A stretch of 7,379 bases of DNA from positions 1 through 7,379 of the forward strand of contig JAFGKQ010000191.1 in the NCBI GenBank assembly GCA_016928495.1, in the 5' to 3' direction. Origin of the DNA: Candidatus Fermentibacterales bacterium (GTDB lineage Bacteria > Fermentibacterota > Fermentibacteria > Fermentibacterales > JAFGKQ01). Shown in pieces: positions 5,961 through 7,379 of the stretch (positions are counted from its first letter, which is position 1; each line of letters opens with the position of its first letter). The notes below the pieces were generated by a model. The model made no database searches. It was not told where the DNA came from and saw only the letters and a program-made list of their open reading frames with translations. The position numbers were made by a program, and so were the translations under genes.

Positions 5961-6217
5961 TGCTGGCGTGGGTGATACGCTTCATGGTGCTCTCCATAGT
6001 GGTGAGCATGGTGCGGGTCGTGATAGGGCCCACCGTGGCCGACAGGATGATAGGCCTCAACCTGGTGGCCGCTCAGACCCTGGCGCTTCTGGTCCTGATA
6101 TCCGTCTCCATGGAGAGGTCCATCTACCTGGACGTGGCCCTGGTCTACGACATCTTCGGCTTCGTTGGCATCCTGGTGATGACCCGCTACTTCTCCGGGA
6201 AGAAGGGCGAGCTGTGA
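5960..6217 (+). CDS. mrpF: Na+/H+ antiporter subunit MrpF (MnhF/MbhB family)
   Basis: This 85-residue protein has three hydrophobic segments and the MrpF motif VRVVIGPTVADRMIGLNLVA, followed by a last helix DVALVYDIFGFVGILVMTRY. Size and motif agree with the family. MrpF is a small membrane subunit of the peripheral, MrpE-F-G-B part of the antiporter. The start at ATG 5960 overlaps the mrpE stop and lies 10 nt after a GGGGGG stretch. ATG 5951 is also in frame and would add MAV, but has no usable SD spacing. The stop at 6217 overlaps the GTG start of mrpG. Confidence 0.92.
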   Translation: MLAWVIRFMVLSIVVSMVRVVIGPTVADRMIGLNLVAAQTLALLVLISVSMERSIYLDVALVYDIFGFVGILVMTRYFSGKKGEL

Positions 6218-6543
6218 ACGTAGGTGCGGCTGTCTTCCTCGGCCTGGGTGTGTTGTTCAGCATCATGGGCAACGTGGGCGTGCTGGTGTTCCCCGACCCC
6301 TACACCAGGCTCCAGGCCTCCTCAACCTGCACCACTACTTCGGTACTGTCGTTCTTCATCGGCTGCATGTTCATCGTGGGATGGGGCCCCATGCTGGGCC
6401 GGCTCTTGGTCATAACCCTGTTCTTCTTCGTCACCAGCCCCATATCGGCCCACATAATAGCGCGCTTCGCCTGGAAGAGCGGCGTCGTGCCCTGGAGGAA
6501 GAGCTTCGCCATGAAGCGGCATGCGGAACGACGCGATGATTGA
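6214..6543 (+). CDS. mrpG: Na+/H+ antiporter subunit MrpG (MnhG/MbhC family)
   Basis: The 109-residue product has three predicted membrane helices and the family pattern: GLGVLFSIMGNVGVLVFPDPYTRLQASS at the start, LLVITLFFFVTSPISAHIIARFAW later, and a charged C-terminal tail. Many respiratory-type MrpG proteins have RLHA where this one has RLQA; I believe the Gln form is more usual in Mbh-like and anaerobic sets, but cannot test that here. The GTG start at 6214 overlaps the mrpF stop and has AAGGG at 6203-6207 with a 6-nt spacer. The end overlaps the next gene by 8 bases. Confidence 0.92.
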   Translation: MNVGAAVFLGLGVLFSIMGNVGVLVFPDPYTRLQASSTCTTTSVLSFFIGCMFIVGWGPMLGRLLVITLFFFVTSPISAHIIARFAWKSGVVPWRKSFAMKRHAERRDD

Positions 6544-6769
6544 GGTGCTGCTGGTGCTGATGTGGGTGTCCGCCGTGATCGCCCTGCAGATAAGAGACAT
6601 GCTGGCAGCCGTGCTTCTGCTGGGTGTCTTCAGCATGCTGAGCTGCCTGATCTTCTTCCTGCTCCACGCCCCCGACGTGGCCCTCACCGAGGCTGCCGTG
6701 GGTACGGGGGTGGGGACCGTGATGCTCATCTGGATAGTCTACAGGACCGGGCGGAAGGACAGCACATGA
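6536..6769 (+). CDS. mbhD: MbhD-like subunit (first C-terminal piece of MrpA, as a separate protein)
   Basis: The 77-residue membrane protein has three hydrophobic segments and the strongly conserved core LLHAPDVALTEAAVGTG near its end. This core identifies the MbhD/MnhB-associated family, equivalent to part of the MrpA C-terminal region. The acidic Asp and Glu in this core are conserved across the family and lie on a proposed ion pathway. Its presence as a separate gene, directly followed by an MbhE-like gene, shows the split-MrpA arrangement of Mbh and related complexes. ATG 6536 gives the usual short N-terminus (MIEVLL); ATG 6521 is in frame and would add five residues. Neither has a strong SD, so the start is uncertain and coupling to mrpG is likely. 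Confidence 0.88.
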   Translation: MIEVLLVLMWVSAVIALQIRDMLAAVLLLGVFSMLSCLIFFLLHAPDVALTEAAVGTGVGTVMLIWIVYRTGRKDST

Positions 6770-7065
6770 TGCGCGACCGCATCCTCTCGGCAGTGGAGGT
6801 CGTGGTGCTCCTCCTCATGGCGCTGTTCCTGTTCCAGGCCCTGCGTGGCAGGCACCCCGAATCCTCGGAGATCCGCCGGTACATGCTGGAGAACGGGAGC
6901 GAAGAGACCGGAGCCCTCAACCTGGTCACGGGGATCTACCTGGGCTACCGGGCCTTCGATACCCTGGGCGAGACCATGGTCCTGCTGGTCTCCGTCACCG
7001 GGGCGGTCTTCTTCCTGAGATCCGCCGAGAGGAGAGATGAAGACACGGAAGACGACGATACTTGA
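6766..7065 (+). CDS. mbhE: MbhE-like subunit (second C-terminal piece of MrpA)
   Basis: The 99-residue protein has two membrane segments, near residues 8-26 and 72-88. Between them lies the motif GALNLVTGIYLGYRAFDTLGET (about residues 49-70), which is diagnostic of the MrpA C-terminal/MbhE family. Its N-terminal periplasmic-type loop is charged and the C-terminus is very acidic (EDTEDDDT). It complements the MbhD-like protein upstream. ATG 6766 overlaps the mbhD stop and follows AAGGA at 6755-6759 with a 6-nt spacer; ATG 6769 is the alternative. The gene overlaps mrpB by 29 bases. Confidence 0.88.
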   Translation: MMRDRILSAVEVVVLLLMALFLFQALRGRHPESSEIRRYMLENGSEETGALNLVTGIYLGYRAFDTLGETMVLLVSVTGAVFFLRSAERRDEDTEDDDT

Positions 7066-7379
7066 TCTGGTATCCCGCAAGCTGGCGCCCTTCATGCTGC
7101 TCTTCGGGCTCTACCTGCTGACCTACGGTCACGCTTCCCCGGGGGGCGGCTTCCAGGGCGGAGTGGTCATGGCATCAGGCGTGATCCTCCTCTTCGTGGC
7201 CCAGGGGGTCGATGCGGCGGAGTCCATCTTCCCCTCCCTCTCCCTGTCCCGCATAGAGACGGCGGCCTTCCTTCTGTTCATCGCCGCAGGGCTGACGGGG
7301 GTCGCCGCGGGGATCGGGTTCCTGGGGAACCCCGTCGCCCATGTGGACGTCCGGGCGGTTCCGCGCGCGGGCATGGTGC
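7037..7379 (+). CDS. mrpB: Na+/H+ antiporter subunit MrpB (MnhB/MbhF family), cut by window end
   Basis: The first 114 residues are visible. After the basic start MKTRKTTILDLVSRKLAP come helix FMLLFGLYLLTYGH and the family signature ASPGGGFQGGVVMASGVILL (about 33-52), then a further helix and a glycine-rich segment. This is the MrpB/MnhB domain; MbhF is its hydrogenase counterpart. The gene starts inside mbhE, with GAGG at 7029-7032 and a short 4-nt spacer, so translation is probably coupled. By the Mbh order, MrpC- and MrpD-like genes should follow beyond the right edge. Confidence 0.9.
   Translation, partial: MKTRKTTILDLVSRKLAPFMLLFGLYLLTYGHASPGGGFQGGVVMASGVILLFVAQGVDAAESIFPSLSLSRIETAAFLLFIAAGLTGVAAGIGFLGNPVAHVDVRAVPRAGMV

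Overview
The window is GC-rich bacterial DNA with SD-led genes and TGA as the stop codon of every gene whose end is visible. Three traits hint at a free-living, probably anaerobic bacterium of the FCB group or a related candidate phylum (Fermentibacteria or WOR-3 would fit): a secreted protein with a FlgD-like/type IX-like C-terminal domain, REP-like GGGGACA hairpins, and an Mbh-ordered Mrp antiporter operon. This placement is inference from style, not from a marker gene.

Layout. (1) Positions 1-2149, minus strand: one long uninterrupted reading frame for a class III nucleotide cyclase fused to a STAND-type ATPase and TPR-like helices. Its 3' end lies outside the window. (2) Positions 2150-2371: divergent intergenic region with a candidate promoter, a small palindrome and a hairpin over the next gene's ribosome binding site. 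(3) Positions 2372-3379, plus: a secreted beta-propeller-like protein with a C-terminal sorting-type domain, broken by an in-frame TGA at codon 111. (4) Positions 3380-3632: a GC-rich terminator hairpin, then an 80-bp element with perfect 14-bp terminal inverted repeats and a third related hairpin. (5) Positions 3633-4250, plus: a small Trp-rich secreted protein of unknown function. (6) Positions 4251-4645: 395 bases without a credible gene, holding a strong inverted repeat and a set of hairpins, two of them mutually exclusive, that look like a structured leader. (7) Positions 4646-7379, plus: a tight operon of a PII-like protein, a PTS EIIA (PtsN-type) protein, MrpE, MrpF, MrpG, an MbhD-like and an MbhE-like subunit, and MrpB (cut by the window end). 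Adjacent genes overlap throughout except where noted.

The operon is the main functional unit. Its six membrane genes follow the order of MbhA-F of archaeal membrane-bound hydrogenases and of split-MrpA antiporters, so it should encode part of a Na+/H+ antiporter module. Two soluble sensor-type proteins at its head (PII-like and EIIA) and a possible RNA leader suggest several layers of control over ion transport. Whether the module is a stand-alone antiporter or is coupled to a hydrogenase or ferredoxin-linked complex depends on genes past the right edge.
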